Source of the DNA: Desulfobacteraceae bacterium UBA2230
GTDB lineage: Bacteria > Desulfobacterota > Desulfobacteria > Desulfobacterales > Desulfosarcinaceae
Assembly (NCBI GenBank): GCA_002348005.1
Contig: DDYQ01000234.1
Span: 1 to 12,845, forward strand
Reading direction: 5' to 3'
Length of the DNA: 12,845 nucleotides
The position numbers and the translations under genes were made by a program. Position 1 is the stretch's first letter. Each line of letters opens with the position of its first letter. Below are positions 12,638-12,845 of this stretch, one piece after another. The notes beneath the pieces are model-generated. The model did not search any database and was not told the origin of the DNA. It saw only the letters and a program-made list of their open reading frames with translations.

Positions 12638-12845
12638 CGGATTCTCGGTATCACGTCAGGTTCTTCGGGGGTTGTGGAAAGCGGACCCAACAACGCGGCC
12701 GGAAGTCGGGGAAAGGCGCTGATCAGGGAAACGAGAACGGCAGCCAGGTATGGCAGCATCTGCATCAGCAACACCAGAACCCAGATGTGCAGGTCAAGGC
12801 TCACGGAGGTAGATCGCAGGCTGACACCGATGGTTGCGCCAATCA
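12628..12845 (-). CDS. C-terminal fragment of an unidentified membrane protein, cut by the window edge
   Basis: Seventy-one codons are open to the window edge on the minus strand and end in TGA at 12630-12628. The segment IWVLVLLMQMLPYLAAVLV...LISAF forms one or two membrane helices, followed by a proline-rich tail (FPRLPAALLGPLSTTPEEPD). The pattern of a helix followed by FPxLxxxL is reminiscent of the C-terminus of TRAP-transporter large permeases, but this is weak. The rest of the gene is outside the window, so no function is assigned. Confidence 0.5.
   Translation of the reverse strand, partial: IGATIGVSLRSTSVSLDLHIWVLVLLMQMLPYLAAVLVSLISAFPRLPAALLGPLSTTPEEPDVIPRIRPG

Noticed and set aside
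12615..12640. Sequence around GGGTTCAA resembling a tRNA T-arm
   Set aside because: The pairing does not leave a proper 7-nt T-loop with a 5-bp stem, and no acceptor, anticodon arm or CCA end is found around it.
1..12845. Mobile elements, CRISPR arrays, defence islands, rRNA
   Set aside because: No transposase, integrase, regularly spaced repeats, target-site duplications or RNA-gene signatures are visible; the gene content is chromosomal and metabolic.

Overview
The window is a moderately GC-rich (judged by eye) bacterial chromosomal segment with ordinary gene density, short intergenic gaps and no mobile element, CRISPR array, rRNA or complete tRNA that I can see. The combination of a sigma-54 activator, an orphan cobalamin-binding radical SAM protein, a CopB-type ATPase and metal-dependent housekeeping enzymes fits a Gram-negative anaerobe such as a member of the Desulfobacterota. 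That placement is inference from gene style, not from a marker gene.

Layout. 1-411 (minus): the 5' end of a CopB-type metal P-type ATPase with a His-rich N-terminus and no standard start codon; a CTG behind a very strong Shine-Dalgarno is the best start. 688-1170 (plus): a single-domain cupin. 1308-3233 (plus): a GAF-PAS-AAA+-Fis sigma-54 activator. 3234-3442: a regulatory region with nested inverted repeats and a near-consensus -24/-12 promoter. 3443-4018 (plus): an OsmC-like protein. A 15-bp perfect hairpin separates it from the convergent unit HIT protein (4062-4505) and MgtC/SapB-type membrane protein (4552-5244), both minus.

5245-5625 is a divergent intergenic region with a sigma-70-type promoter candidate for each side. 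5626-7272 (plus) is a B12-binding/radical SAM protein of unknown substrate. 7429-7737 (minus) is an unrecognised 102-aa protein downstream of an MscS-family channel (7876-9174, minus). 9460-12544 (plus) is a three-gene unit: nicotinate phosphoribosyltransferase (pncB), nicotinamidase (pncA, overlapping pncB by 35 nt) and a family M19 metallo-dipeptidase. The right edge (12628-12845, minus) holds the C-terminus of an unidentified membrane protein.

How they work together. PncA and PncB form a two-step route from nicotinamide to nicotinate mononucleotide for NAD salvage; the M19 peptidase in the same unit has no obvious link to it. The most coherent regulatory hypothesis is that the 641-aa activator binds the dyads near 3244-3288 and switches on the OsmC gene from the -24/-12 promoter, a control mode I would not expect for OsmC proteins. 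The rest looks like independent metal/stress, osmotic and housekeeping functions. I found no clear defence or other wholly new multigene system. The most original items are the activator/OsmC circuit, the orphan B12 radical SAM protein, the 102-aa protein next to MscS, and several unexplained dyad-rich intergenic sites.
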